DNA from: UBA2040 sp963977135
GTDB lineage: Bacteria > Bacteroidota > Bacteroidia > Flavobacteriales_D > Crocinitomicaceae
DNA length: 64,000 nucleotides
Reading direction: 5' to 3'
NCBI GenBank assembly: GCA_963977135.1
Contig: CAXBNN010000016.1
Span: forward strand, 1-64,000
Shown here in pieces: positions 16,176 through 25,222 of this stretch. The notes beneath the pieces were generated by a model. The model worked only from the letters and a program-made list of their open reading frames with translations, was not told where the DNA came from and did no database searches. The position numbers and the translations under genes are program-made. Each line of letters begins with the position of its first letter. The first letter of the stretch is position 1.

Positions 16176-18641
16176 ATGAAAATCAATCTGCTGATTTTTA
16201 TACTATTGACGCTTTCCCTATCCGCTTGGGGGCAAAAAACGATTGTTCAAGGAAAAGTAACGGATCAATCGACGGGTGAAGCGTTGCCCTTTGTAAAACT
16301 GCAATTTCAAGACACGAAAATTGGTACTCTAACTGATTCTTTAGGAGAATATCTCATAGAAACCTACTACGCTTCTGACTCTTTGATTTTTTCTTTTTCA
16401 GGGTATAAACGTCAAGTATTTTTTGTAAACAAAGACGAAAGCCAAACTATTGATGTACAACTTTCAATTCAAGTTACAGATTTTGGCGAAGTTATCGTGA
16501 AAGCTCCTGATGAGTTTCCATCAACTATTTTGCATCGTAAAATGGTGGCGAATAAAGACATCAACGACAAGGCAAAATTAGAGGCGTACGAATACGAGTT
16601 GTACAATAAGTTGCAGCTTGATTTGAACAATATGGGCGATAAATTTACGGATCGAAAGATGCTCAAACAACTCGATTTTGTAATGGATTATCTCGATTCA
16701 TCGGAAAGTGAGAAAACGTATTTACCCGTTCTTTTAACAGAATCTGTTTCAGATTTCTATTTCAAAAACAACCCCAAAAAGAAAGTTGAAGTAATGCAGG
16801 CTTACCGAGTTTCTGGTACTGAGGAATTGTCATTCAATCAATTTTTGGGCGATATGTATTTGGATATCAACATATATGACAATTACATTAACATGTTTGG
16901 TAAAGCTTTCGTTTCACCAACAGCAAATTTTGCGCGCTCATTTTATCGATTTTATTTGAATGATTCAACATTCATTGATAACCAATGGTGTTACTTGCTC
17001 AAATTTGTTCCTAAACGGACAGGAGATTTGACCTTTACAGGTGAAATGTGGATTCATGACACCACCTATGCCATAAAACAGTTCAAAGCTAATATCGCGC
17101 CTGATGCCAATTTGAATTTTATAACGGATATGTATTTTGAACATAAGTTCGACATGGTGGCGCCTGAGGTATGGATGCTGACTGAAGAACGTATGATTGC
17201 GGATGTCAACATTACTCAAAAATCAAAACTCTACGGTTTATATGGTAGAAAATATGCGTCACGTAAGAATTTTGTCATTAATAAAGAAAAGCCGGTTGAG
17301 TTTTATCGAGCCGATGATGCCGTAATTACTGAAGTAGGGGCAAACACGAGAAGTGACGATTATTGGGCCAAACATAGGCACAAAACCTTGTCCCGTCAGG
17401 AAGAAAAAATTGACGAAATGGTGGATTCGCTGAATAACAACCCCTATTTCAAGATGTTGAAAAACATGACCTACATGGCAACAACGGGTTATTATCCGGT
17501 CGGAAAAATTGAATTAGGAAGTGTATTTAGCTTCATAAGTAGAAATCCAGTAGAGCAACTTCGATTGGCAGTTTCTGTGCGCACATCGAATAATTTTTCA
17601 AGAAAAATTGAATTTGGAGGTCGATTGGCTTATGGTTTTTTCGATGAACGGTTTAAGTATTTGTTGACCTTCAGGGCCAATTTAAGCCAGAAGAAACGAA
17701 CAATGCTCAAATGCTATTATAATTACGATATAGAGCAATTGGGTCAATCTGCAAGTGCCGCGACAGTTGGAAGCACATTTGGAACGGCCTTTCAAACAGG
17801 TGTGCTGGATAAATTGACTTTTATCTCAAGAGTTGGAACAAGTATAGAGCGTGATATCAAAAAGGACTTTATTATCAAAGCTGGTTTTGAATGGCGAGAA
17901 TTGGAAGCTTTGGGAAGAGCGAATTACGTTAGGCTTTCCAGTATTGGAATACCCTCTGTTGATACTGCGTCTCGATTAACAACTTCTGAATTCACAACAA
18001 GTATTCGCTGGGCCAAAGGTGAAGAATTCATCTCTGGTGCTTTTGATAGAACAAGTCTTCGTTCAAAATACCCAGTATTTTTACTTTCAGCAACTTTCGG
18101 GGTTAAAGGACTTTTTGAAAGTGACTATGAGTATCAAAAAGTTGACTTATTTATAGACCATATCCGTCAAACGGGAATTTTCGGAAGAATTAGATATGGA
18201 GTTAATATTGGTAAAACCTTCGGTTCAGCAGCGTATCCTTTTTTGAAAATACACGAAGGAAGTCAATCATATTGGCTGTTAACGACTACCTTCAATAAGC
18301 TGAATTTCTACGAATTTATTTCAGATCAATATATTACAGCTTATCTCGAACAACACTGGGACGGCTTTTTTATGGACAGAATTCCATTGATTAAAAAACT
18401 AAAATGGCGTTTTGTAAGTGGCACAAGGGCTACGGTTGGGTCTTTATCTCCAAAATCAATCGGAGATATTTCAATTCCAACTTTTGTGAAGCAATTTAAC
18501 AATGTACCATATGTTGAAGCCAACATCGGGATAGAAAATATTTTTAAGTTTGGAAGAATCGATTTGGTATGGCGATTGACACATTTGATTCCTGGTGAAA
18601 ATCCATTAGGTGTTCGTGCGAGACTGTCCTTTAATTTTTAA
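16176..18641 (+). CDS. Outer-membrane protein: carboxypeptidase-regulatory-like domain plus DUF5686 barrel, 821 aa
   Basis: The chosen ATG at 16176 starts a signal peptide (INLLIFILLTLSLSAWG-Q); the open frame upstream overlaps tatC. Residues ~22-105 are a CarboxypepD_reg-like beta-sandwich (VQGKVTDQSTGEALPFVKLQF, then S-F-S-G-Y), and the rest matches DUF5686: GEMWIHDTTYAIKQ in the middle and amphipathic strands to the terminal phenylalanine expected of a barrel signal. This pairing is common in Bacteroidota and has no proven function. Its position 9 nt before lptB hints at a role in envelope biogenesis, but that is inference. Confidence 0.8.
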   Translation: MKINLLIFILLTLSLSAWGQKTIVQGKVTDQSTGEALPFVKLQFQDTKIGTLTDSLGEYLIETYYASDSLIFSFSGYKRQVFFVNKDESQTIDVQLSIQVTDFGEVIVKAPDEFPSTILHRKMVANKDINDKAKLEAYEYELYNKLQLDLNNMGDKFTDRKMLKQLDFVMDYLDSSESEKTYLPVLLTESVSDFYFKNNPKKKVEVMQAYRVSGTEELSFNQFLGDMYLDINIYDNYINMFGKAFVSPTANFARSFYRFYLNDSTFIDNQWCYLLKFVPKRTGDLTFTGEMWIHDTTYAIKQFKANIAPDANLNFITDMYFEHKFDMVAPEVWMLTEERMIADVNITQKSKLYGLYGRKYASRKNFVINKEKPVEFYRADDAVITEVGANTRSDDYWAKHRHKTLSRQEEKIDEMVDSLNNNPYFKMLKNMTYMATTGYYPVGKIELGSVFSFISRNPVEQLRLAVSVRTSNNFSRKIEFGGRLAYGFFDERFKYLLTFRANLSQKKRTMLKCYYNYDIEQLGQSASAATVGSTFGTAFQTGVLDKLTFISRVGTSIERDIKKDFIIKAGFEWRELEALGRANYVRLSSIGIPSVDTASRLTTSEFTTSIRWAKGEEFISGAFDRTSLRSKYPVFLLSATFGVKGLFESDYEYQKVDLFIDHIRQTGIFGRIRYGVNIGKTFGSAAYPFLKIHEGSQSYWLLTTTFNKLNFYEFISDQYITAYLEQHWDGFFMDRIPLIKKLKWRFVSGTRATVGSLSPKSIGDISIPTFVKQFNNVPYVEANIGIENIFKFGRIDLVWRLTHLIPGENPLGVRARLSFNF

Positions 18642-18650
18642 CTTTACACT

Positions 18651-19379
18651 GTGAAGCTTCATACAAATAGTATTAAAAAATCCTACAAAGGTCGACACGT
18701 CGTAAAAGGTGTTTCAATCGAAGTTAATGAAGGTGAAATTGTTGGTTTATTGGGACCAAATGGTGCTGGTAAAACGACCTCGTTTTATATGATAGTTGGA
18801 TTGGTAAACCCAGATGAGGGAAATGTTTACCTCGATGATACTGAAATTACAAAATACCCAATGTTTCGCAGGGCACAGATGGGCATTGGATATTTGCCTC
18901 AAGAAGTTTCTGTTTTCCGAAAACTTAGCGTTGAAGATAATATCATGGCGATTTTGGAAATGTCGGAAACGAATAAAGAGGTTCGGAAAGCTCGTTTAGA
19001 AGAATTGTTGAATGAGTTTAGTCTTACTCATGTAAGGAAAACAATGGGTAATCGATTGTCAGGAGGTGAGAAACGTAGAACGGAAATCGCTCGAGCCTTG
19101 GCTACCAATCCGCGTTTTTTGTTGTTAGATGAGCCATTTGCCGGTGTGGATCCAATTGCAGTTGAAGACATTCAAACAATTATTTCGCAATTGCGCGAAA
19201 AAGGTATCGGAATCTTAATCACAGATCATAACGTTCAAGAAACGCTGAATATTACGGATAGAGCTTACCTTTTGTTTGAAGGAAGCATATTGAAATCTGG
19301 AACAGCTGAGGAACTTGCGGCTGATGAACAAGTGCGAAAAGTATACCTAGGTCAAAAATTCGTTCTTCGCCAAAAGTAA
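18651..19379 (+). CDS. lptB: LPS export ABC transporter ATP-binding protein LptB, 242 aa
   Basis: LptB is the ATPase of the LptB2FGC complex, which extracts lipopolysaccharide from the inner membrane. Walker A is GPNGAGKTT, the Q-loop segment is YLPQEVSVFRKLSV (a family hallmark), the signature is LSGGEKRR and Walker B is LLLDEPFAGVDP, followed by the switch histidine in TDHNV. The start is GTG at 18651, which fits the usual N-terminus of the family. The lptF/lptG permease genes are not in this window, as is common in Bacteroidota. Confidence 0.93.
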   Translation: MKLHTNSIKKSYKGRHVVKGVSIEVNEGEIVGLLGPNGAGKTTSFYMIVGLVNPDEGNVYLDDTEITKYPMFRRAQMGIGYLPQEVSVFRKLSVEDNIMAILEMSETNKEVRKARLEELLNEFSLTHVRKTMGNRLSGGEKRRTEIARALATNPRFLLLDEPFAGVDPIAVEDIQTIISQLREKGIGILITDHNVQETLNITDRAYLLFEGSILKSGTAEELAADEQVRKVYLGQKFVLRQK

Positions 19380-19453
19380 CATTGTTAAGCCTTTTCAACT
19401 GGCAATTTTGTAAAAGTAAACTGTGATTATTTTTTCTTCATCAAAAAAAAGTC

Positions 19454-19461
19454 TAATTTTG
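19454..19461 (+). promoter_or_regulatory. -7 box (TAATTTTG)
   Basis: An exact TAnnTTTG match lies 21 nt before the ATG at 19483. No clear -33 element is visible upstream. Confidence 0.4.
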
Positions 19462-19482
19462 AAACTCAACTAGTTGAATAAT

Positions 19483-19929
19483 ATGATACAAAAGCTTAAA
19501 ATAGTTTTTCTTTTCACGTTAATTTTCACTGTAAGTCAGTCTTGTAAAAAAGGATGTGATTATCCGAAAGAAAATACGATTACAGGCGATATCATTGCTG
19601 ATGCTAGCGTTTTGGGTTTCAATACTGGCGGAGTTAAGTCAGTACATTATACCGACGACCCAAATAATTTATTACAAGTATCATTCGATAAAGGTTATAC
19701 CTACATTCCAATCGATTTTTCTAAATATACTGCTATGAACTTCCCTGTTTCTGTGGGTTGTAATACATACTTTGAAAAAAATGTTACTATAAATAATGCA
19801 GCAAGTAAAGTTACTTATACTCTTGTAGTGAATTCTTGTCCTGATTGTGAAGATCAATATCGACAAGACAATTGGGTGTTAGTACCTAAGTTTTCAACTA
19901 ATTTTCAGGTAGTTTACGAACGAAAGTAA
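19483..19929 (+). CDS. Probable lipoprotein of unknown function, 148 aa
   Basis: A hydrophobic signal (IVFLFTLIFTV) is followed by S-Q-S-C, a lax lipobox with the cysteine at residue 21. I chose the ATG at 19483; a TTG nine bases upstream is also in frame. The mature protein contains further cysteines in G-C-N-T-Y and a C-P-D-C pair near the C-terminus, which might bind metal or form a disulfide. I do not recognise a family. Confidence 0.7.
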   Translation: MIQKLKIVFLFTLIFTVSQSCKKGCDYPKENTITGDIIADASVLGFNTGGVKSVHYTDDPNNLLQVSFDKGYTYIPIDFSKYTAMNFPVSVGCNTYFEKNVTINNAASKVTYTLVVNSCPDCEDQYRQDNWVLVPKFSTNFQVVYERK

Positions 19930-19940
19930 ATTATAATCCA

Positions 19941-19973
19941 CAAAAAAAGGTTATTAGTTGAAACCAATAACCT
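19941..19973 (-). terminator. Intrinsic terminator of the 42-aa lipoprotein gene
   Basis: An 8-bp stem (AGGTTATT with AATAACCT, extended by GTT/AAC) has its T tract only on the minus strand. It therefore belongs to the small minus-strand gene at 20007-20135 and not to the plus-strand lipoprotein. Confidence 0.75.
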
Positions 19974-20006
19974 CTAATATGGAGATAAGTAGTATGATTT
20001 TGACGC

Positions 20007-20135
20007 TTAATCAGCGTTAACTACGTTATCAATGCTGCCATAAGCATCACAATGTCCACCACGTGAACCACCGCAAGCCATCACTCCAGCCGTTAATACT
20101 AGTGCTAATAAAGTCAAAATTGCTACTCTTTTCAT
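20007..20135 (-). CDS. Tiny lipoprotein with C-terminal CDAYG motif, 42 aa
   Basis: This reading frame is too short for standard ORF lists. It begins with a basic-hydrophobic signal (KRVAILTLLALVLTAG), then V-M-A-C, a good lipobox with the cysteine at residue 21. The mature peptide would be only 22 residues: C-G-G-S-R-G-G-H-C-D-A-Y-G followed by an acidic end. It has its own -7 box (20175-20182 on the minus strand) and its own terminator, so it is a real transcription unit. From memory, similar micro-lipoproteins with H-C-D-A-Y-G occur in other Flavobacteriales; their function is unknown. Confidence 0.75.
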   Translation of the reverse strand: MKRVAILTLLALVLTAGVMACGGSRGGHCDAYGSIDNVVNAD

Positions 20136-20174
20136 GTTATAGGTTTTATTCATTAATATTCAATCTACTAGGGA

Positions 20175-20182
20175 CAAAGTTA
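20175..20182 (-). promoter_or_regulatory. -7 box (TAACTTTG) of the micro-lipoprotein gene
   Basis: An exact TAnnTTTG match on the minus strand lies 39 nt upstream of the 42-aa lipoprotein start. No -33 TTG is obvious. Confidence 0.45.
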
Positions 20183-20270
20183 TTACTAATTACGCTAATT
20201 TCATACTTTTATTGCCCGAGATACGTTCATTGTCCTAATAAAGACATCTCTAAATACGTTCAAAACAAGT

Positions 20271-21971
20271 ATGTGGTTTTATAAAGCAGTATTTTTATTT
20301 TTTTGCTTTTTCCCGTTAACCGGGTTATCACAAAAACCATTTCAGCTTCTGTTTACGAACGAAGACTACAAAGGTTTCAAACGTAATCCAGAAAGTTTTT
20401 TTAAAGATAGTTTAGAACCAATTTCATATGCTCAAAAATTTAAATATGCAGCCATCGAAAATGGGTTCTTAACAGCTTCCATCGACAGTTCAATTTTTGT
20501 TGATAAAAAATATATTGTCGATTTTCATTTGGGTCCAAAATTTGGAAATGTGTCCCTAAATATGAGTTCTGAGGATTATCAGTTTTTTCGAAGACACATG
20601 AAAATTTCCGAGAAATTCTTGACGAACCAAAAATTTAGACCCAAGGAAGTTGGAAAGCTTTTAAAGGATTTACACAATTGTTTACTTTCAAATGGATATC
20701 CTTTTGCTAAAGTTACTTTGCGTAACATTGAGATTGGAGAAACAAGAACAACCGCTTTTTTAAAAGTAGAAAAGTTTAATCAACTCAAATGGTCCAAAAT
20801 TATTATCAAAGGTGATACGGCCATTTCCACAAGCTATCTCTATAATTTATTGCAAATAAAACCTGGAAATTTATACGATGAATCACAATTGAAGTTGATT
20901 ACGGATCGAATAAATCAAGTATCTTTTTTGACTGAAATTAAAACACATGAATTGCTGTATACTCCCGAAGGAGTTGAACTTTATTTATACATCAAGAGTA
21001 AACCTTTGAGTTCTGTGAATGGTTTTTTAGGCTTACAACCAGATCCTATCCAAAACAAATATTTTTTAACGGGAGAACTTGCACTGAAACTGGTCAATGT
21101 TTTAAAAAGAGGTGAGCTTCTAGATATAAATTGGCGAAATATTCAGACACAAACCCAGCAACTTCAGGCTCATTTGAACTATCCTTTTCTATTCAAATCG
21201 CCTTTTGGTATTGATGGACAATTCAAATTGTATAAACGAGATAGTACTTTTTTGGATTTGAAAACCAAACTCGCCCTACAGTATTATTTGAAAGGCGGAA
21301 ATTTCGTATCATTTTATTATGAACGAAACAATTCATCATTGCTTGGCGGAGCTGCTAATAATACTTCGTTTAGCAATTTGGCGAATGTCACAACAAACAA
21401 TTACGGACTTGCAATTTCACACAGACAAGTCGATTATTTTCCAAATCCTTCTCGTGGACTAAACATTGTAGCATCTATTTCTGCTGGTAAAAGGCAAAGC
21501 AGATTGACGGATACAAGCGCGACTATCGTTAATTTAATTTTTAAAGGAGAAAGTTCAATAGAATACTTTATACCAATAACGGCAAGAAACGTTATCCGAA
21601 TTGCAAATCAATCCTTTGTAATTACAGCACCGAATATCTTTCAAAATGAATTGATTCGATTTGGAGGTTTACTTTCTCAAAGAGGTTTCAATGAAGATGA
21701 AATATTTGCTTCTACAGTTTCTATTTTTAGTTTAGAATACCGCTTTCTGCTCGATAAAAATTCACGTGTATTTCTATTCTACGACCAAAGTCTATACGAG
21801 AATACGAGTTTAACGTATCGTCAGGATAAGCCCTTTGGTTTTGGTGCTGGACTTTCATTTGGAACTAACATTGGTGTATTCTCACTTCAATATGCGTTAG
21901 GAAGTCAACTAGGAAACCCAATTCTTTTCAAAAACGGCAAGATTCATTTCGGATATATTGCCTATTTTTAA
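20271..21971 (+). CDS. BamA/TamA/FhaC-type outer-membrane beta-barrel protein with POTRA-like region, 566 aa
   Basis: A signal peptide (AVFLFFCFFPLTGLS-Q) precedes a ~200-residue region with POTRA-like beta-alpha-alpha-beta-beta units (for example GNLYDESQLKLITDRINQVSFL), then a ~330-residue barrel ending in F-G-Y-I-A-Y-F, a typical terminal strand with a final phenylalanine. The segment LIRFGGLLSQRGFNEDEIFAS is the conserved R-G-F loop of the Omp85 superfamily. It is shorter than BamA (usually more than 750) and has fewer POTRA units, so it is a TamA- or FhaC-like member; partner unknown. Confidence 0.8.
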   Translation: MWFYKAVFLFFCFFPLTGLSQKPFQLLFTNEDYKGFKRNPESFFKDSLEPISYAQKFKYAAIENGFLTASIDSSIFVDKKYIVDFHLGPKFGNVSLNMSSEDYQFFRRHMKISEKFLTNQKFRPKEVGKLLKDLHNCLLSNGYPFAKVTLRNIEIGETRTTAFLKVEKFNQLKWSKIIIKGDTAISTSYLYNLLQIKPGNLYDESQLKLITDRINQVSFLTEIKTHELLYTPEGVELYLYIKSKPLSSVNGFLGLQPDPIQNKYFLTGELALKLVNVLKRGELLDINWRNIQTQTQQLQAHLNYPFLFKSPFGIDGQFKLYKRDSTFLDLKTKLALQYYLKGGNFVSFYYERNNSSLLGGAANNTSFSNLANVTTNNYGLAISHRQVDYFPNPSRGLNIVASISAGKRQSRLTDTSATIVNLIFKGESSIEYFIPITARNVIRIANQSFVITAPNIFQNELIRFGGLLSQRGFNEDEIFASTVSIFSLEYRFLLDKNSRVFLFYDQSLYENTSLTYRQDKPFGFGAGLSFGTNIGVFSLQYALGSQLGNPILFKNGKIHFGYIAYF

Positions 21972-21990
21972 AGTTCAATAAAATCCCTAC

Positions 21991-23250
21991 ATGTTTTTAG
22001 AAATTTTTCTCGTTGCTCTTGCTTTACTTGGATGCTTTGCTGCCTTTTGGTTTTACCGTGAGGATATAAAAAGCAAAGAGGAATTAGAAGTTGTAAAACA
22101 AAATTTAAGCGCGATTTCAAAAGAGAAGGAAGAATTGCAAAATGGCTTTATACGGGCTAATGCGGAAAACGAATTGTATCAAAAGCAACTTACCGACGAA
22201 AAGGTAAATTATATTGAGCAAAAGGAGTTCTTGACTCAGCAATTACAGCTCATGGGCAAGGATTTAGTAGAACAGGGCAGCAAGACATTGAAAACCGAAA
22301 GTCATCAAAAATTGAATGAATTACTCAATCCGTTTAAAGAAAAATTAGAACTTTTTGAAAAGGAAGTACGTGAAAATAACAAACGTGGTATTGCGCAATA
22401 TTCAGATATGTCCGCCGTGGTTAAAACACTTTCTGAGCAGCACGACAAAATGAAAAGTACCGCCCAAAACCTAGTTGATGCGCTACGCGGAGAAAACAAA
22501 GTACAAGGCGATTGGGGTGAAATGGCTTTGGAAAGAATATTGGAAACCTCAGGATTGATAAAAGGTCAAGAATATGAAACTCAGAGCTCCTTTCGTGATG
22601 CTGAAGGAAATTTACAACGACCAGATGTAATTATTCTACTTCCAGAAAACAAAAAGATTATTATCGATTCTAAAGTATCACTTCGCGCGTTTGAGCGTTA
22701 TATAAACGAGGAAGATGCGGTTCTTAAGAAAGAAGCATTGCGCGATCACTTGTTGTCACTGAAAACGCATATTAAACAATTGGGAGAAAAAGACTATTCG
22801 CATTTGGCTGAAGTAAATTCTCCGGAATTTGTTTTGCTATTCATTCCATTAGAATCGTCTTTTGCGCTTGCCGTTAAAGAGGAGCCCGACTTGTATGAAT
22901 TGGCGATGAAGCAGAAAATCGTTATGGTAACACCTTCTACTTTACTTGCAACATTAAAAACAGTTGATTCAATCTGGAAACATGAAAGAACAAATAAAAA
23001 TGCTGTGGCAATTGCAGAACAAGCTGGTCGCTTGTACGACAAATTTGCATCATTTGTCAGCGATTTAGAGAAAATAGGCAAGAAGCAAAGTGAAGCTTCA
23101 GAAGCTTATGGAAAAGCCATGAACAAACTGACAACTGGAACAGGCAACCTAATGGTTTCAGCTGAAAAATTGAAAAAACTAGGTGTAAAAACCAAAAAGA
23201 ATTTAGATAAACAAATCTTGCTAGAGGAAGATATTGATGACGAAGCTTAG
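21991..23250 (+). CDS. rmuC: DNA recombination protein RmuC, 419 aa
   Basis: RmuC is a PD-(D/E)XK-like protein that limits inversions at short inverted repeats. The layout is typical: an N-terminal membrane helix (3-22), a coiled-coil region (~25-160) and the RmuC domain with GDWGEMALERILE, the nuclease-like PDVIILLPENKKIIIDSKV and a conserved TPSTLLATLKTV. It starts 19 nt after the barrel gene and its end overlaps the next start by 14 nt. In a genome with many short palindromic repeats its presence is fitting, though it is a general gene. Confidence 0.92.
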   Translation: MFLEIFLVALALLGCFAAFWFYREDIKSKEELEVVKQNLSAISKEKEELQNGFIRANAENELYQKQLTDEKVNYIEQKEFLTQQLQLMGKDLVEQGSKTLKTESHQKLNELLNPFKEKLELFEKEVRENNKRGIAQYSDMSAVVKTLSEQHDKMKSTAQNLVDALRGENKVQGDWGEMALERILETSGLIKGQEYETQSSFRDAEGNLQRPDVIILLPENKKIIIDSKVSLRAFERYINEEDAVLKKEALRDHLLSLKTHIKQLGEKDYSHLAEVNSPEFVLLFIPLESSFALAVKEEPDLYELAMKQKIVMVTPSTLLATLKTVDSIWKHERTNKNAVAIAEQAGRLYDKFASFVSDLEKIGKKQSEASEAYGKAMNKLTTGTGNLMVSAEKLKKLGVKTKKNLDKQILLEEDIDDEA

Positions 23251-24457
23251 CTTTATTTTAATCCTACTTATGCTTTCGTGTTCCTCGAAAAAGGAAGCAG
23301 GTTATTCCCATTTATTGGAAGAAAAGGACATTAAATCGAGGCAAGTCTATAATCTTTCAATCAAATATCAGATCTTCAGGGAGAACGAAACGGATTGTAA
23401 AGTCTATTATCAAATAACTCCAAGTGATTTTTTGTCCATGTGCGATTCTAGTGGTCGGTGGGCTCAAGAAATTGGTGTAGAGCTAAAGGTTAAGGCAAAT
23501 CAATTAGGAAGTTCTGTTCTTATGGAGCTAAATAAAGATACTATAGTTTCTTCTGAGGAAATAGTGCGTGATAGTTTTTCTTTTTCCATTCCTGAAAAGA
23601 AAGACGTAATTATTGATATTGATGTATTTGATAGAAATAAACACGTACATCAAAACTATTCTTCGTTTTGGGAACGTAATTTTGATTTTATTCCCGAGGA
23701 TTTTTTAATCGAACAGGGTAATTTTATATCATTCGGTCAAGCGATTATTAGAAAAAACGAACAAATCAATGGTGAACTCAGATTGGAAATTTATCAAGAT
23801 ATTTTTTCACCAGCTGAAAGAATGTATTCCATTGCCAAAATCAACCAAGCTCAAGATTATAAGCCAAAAATCGAATTCACAGGCTCTCTTAATGAGATAA
23901 TGCAATTGGTTAACGAGCTAAAAGTCGAATCATATTGTCAATTGTATCCATTAGAAAGGTCGGAAAAACATGCTAATCAAAAATTTCATTTTACTGTTCA
24001 ACCAAGTTCAATTAATTTGTCAATAGCCTCATTGGCTTATTTATTAGATGATGGGTCGGAAAAGAATGTTTCGGCAACGGGGAATGATTGGACACAATTC
24101 TGGTTTCAGGCATCGAGTAATGATGCTGCGAATGCGGAAAAATTAATAAAGGAATTCAATAGGCGAGTGAAATTCGCCAACGAAAACTTTGGAAGTTATA
24201 AGTCTGGATGGCAAACAGACAGAGGTATGCTATACATCCTTTTTGGTGAGCCAGATAGAATACAAAACGATGTTCGTGGCGAAAATTGGATTTATGGATT
24301 TGCAGAAATAAACAACAAACAGTTCATCTTTGAGAAAAATCCTTCTGGACTAAACAATAATGATTACGTTCTCGAAAGAGGATTATACTATCGTGAATTT
24401 TGGCAATCAGCTCTATTAAAATGGGAAAATGGTTGGATAACGATAGATGGATATTAA
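23237..24457 (+). CDS. GWxTD-domain lipoprotein, 406 aa
   Basis: A short signal with lipobox LMLSCS precedes a beta-rich region and a C-terminal GWxTD domain, recognised by SGWQTDRGMLYILFGEPD, which gives the family its name. GWxTD proteins are found mainly in Bacteroidota and related phyla; function unknown. The ATG at 23237 overlaps the rmuC end by 14 nt. A TTG at 23234 is also in frame but less likely. The gene converges with mlaF 3 nt downstream. Confidence 0.85.
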   Translation: MTKLSFILILLMLSCSSKKEAGYSHLLEEKDIKSRQVYNLSIKYQIFRENETDCKVYYQITPSDFLSMCDSSGRWAQEIGVELKVKANQLGSSVLMELNKDTIVSSEEIVRDSFSFSIPEKKDVIIDIDVFDRNKHVHQNYSSFWERNFDFIPEDFLIEQGNFISFGQAIIRKNEQINGELRLEIYQDIFSPAERMYSIAKINQAQDYKPKIEFTGSLNEIMQLVNELKVESYCQLYPLERSEKHANQKFHFTVQPSSINLSIASLAYLLDDGSEKNVSATGNDWTQFWFQASSNDAANAEKLIKEFNRRVKFANENFGSYKSGWQTDRGMLYILFGEPDRIQNDVRGENWIYGFAEINNKQFIFEKNPSGLNNNDYVLERGLYYREFWQSALLKWENGWITIDGY

Positions 24458-24460
24458 ATC

Positions 24461-25222
24461 CTAACTATTTTGCATTGATGCCTTGATCTCCTTCATAAAT
24501 TCAGAGGCATACACGAAATCTAAAATCTCTTTATTATCCGTTGTAATAATCGATTTACGGTTTCCTTCCCACCATTTTTTACCTTCATGAATAAAGATGA
24601 TGTTGTCACCAATTTCAATTACAGAATTCATATCATGGGTTATGACAACGGTTGTAATGTTCGACTCATATGTGATTTCGCGAATCAAGTTGTCAATTAC
24701 AATAGAGGTTTGTGGATCTAGTCCTGAGTTTGGTTCATCACAAAATAAATATTTTGGATTCATTGCAATCGCTCGTGCAATCGCCACACGTTTTTTCATT
24801 CCACCACTCAATTCAGCTGGCAGCAAATTGTTATTACCTTCCAAATTGACTCTTTCCAAACAGAAATTAACGCGATCAAGCATTTCTTTTTTCGTTTGTT
24901 TACCAAACATGGTCAATGGAAACATGATGTTTTGTTCAACATTCATTGAGTCAAAAAGTGCGGAGGCTTGAAACAGCATGCCGATTTCCTTGCGCAAATC
25001 TTTTCGTTCAACACGATCCATTGTCGTGAAATTCCTACCATCAAATAGCACGCTTCCCGAATCAGGCTCGTGCAAGCCAACTATACATTTCGTCAGAACA
25101 GATTTTCCTTGACCAGATTGACCAATAATTAAATTGACTTTTCCTGGTTCAAAGTTTGCGCTGATATCAAATAATATTTGACGATCACCAAATGACTTAT
25201 TTACGTTTCGTACTTCTATCAT
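24461..25222 (-). CDS. mlaF: MlaF-type ABC transporter ATP-binding protein, 253 aa
   Basis: This is the ATPase of an Mla-like phospholipid transport complex in the inner membrane. Walker A is GQSGQGKS, the signature is LSGGMKKRVAIARA and Walker B is LFCDEPNSGLDP, followed by THDMNS with the switch histidine. Glycine- and methionine-rich signature LSGGM is characteristic of the Mla/MCE group. Its start codon shares one base with the mlaE stop codon, so translation is coupled. The MCE-domain partner MlaD is not in this window. Confidence 0.88.
   Translation of the reverse strand: MIEVRNVNKSFGDRQILFDISANFEPGKVNLIIGQSGQGKSVLTKCIVGLHEPDSGSVLFDGRNFTTMDRVERKDLRKEIGMLFQASALFDSMNVEQNIMFPLTMFGKQTKKEMLDRVNFCLERVNLEGNNNLLPAELSGGMKKRVAIARAIAMNPKYLFCDEPNSGLDPQTSIVIDNLIREITYESNITTVVITHDMNSVIEIGDNIIFIHEGKKWWEGNRKSIITTDNKEILDFVYASEFMKEIKASMQNS

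Noticed and set aside
20063..20284. 73-residue plus-strand ORF
   Set aside because: It covers the 42-aa lipoprotein on the other strand and the promoter region of the barrel gene; no signal or family match.
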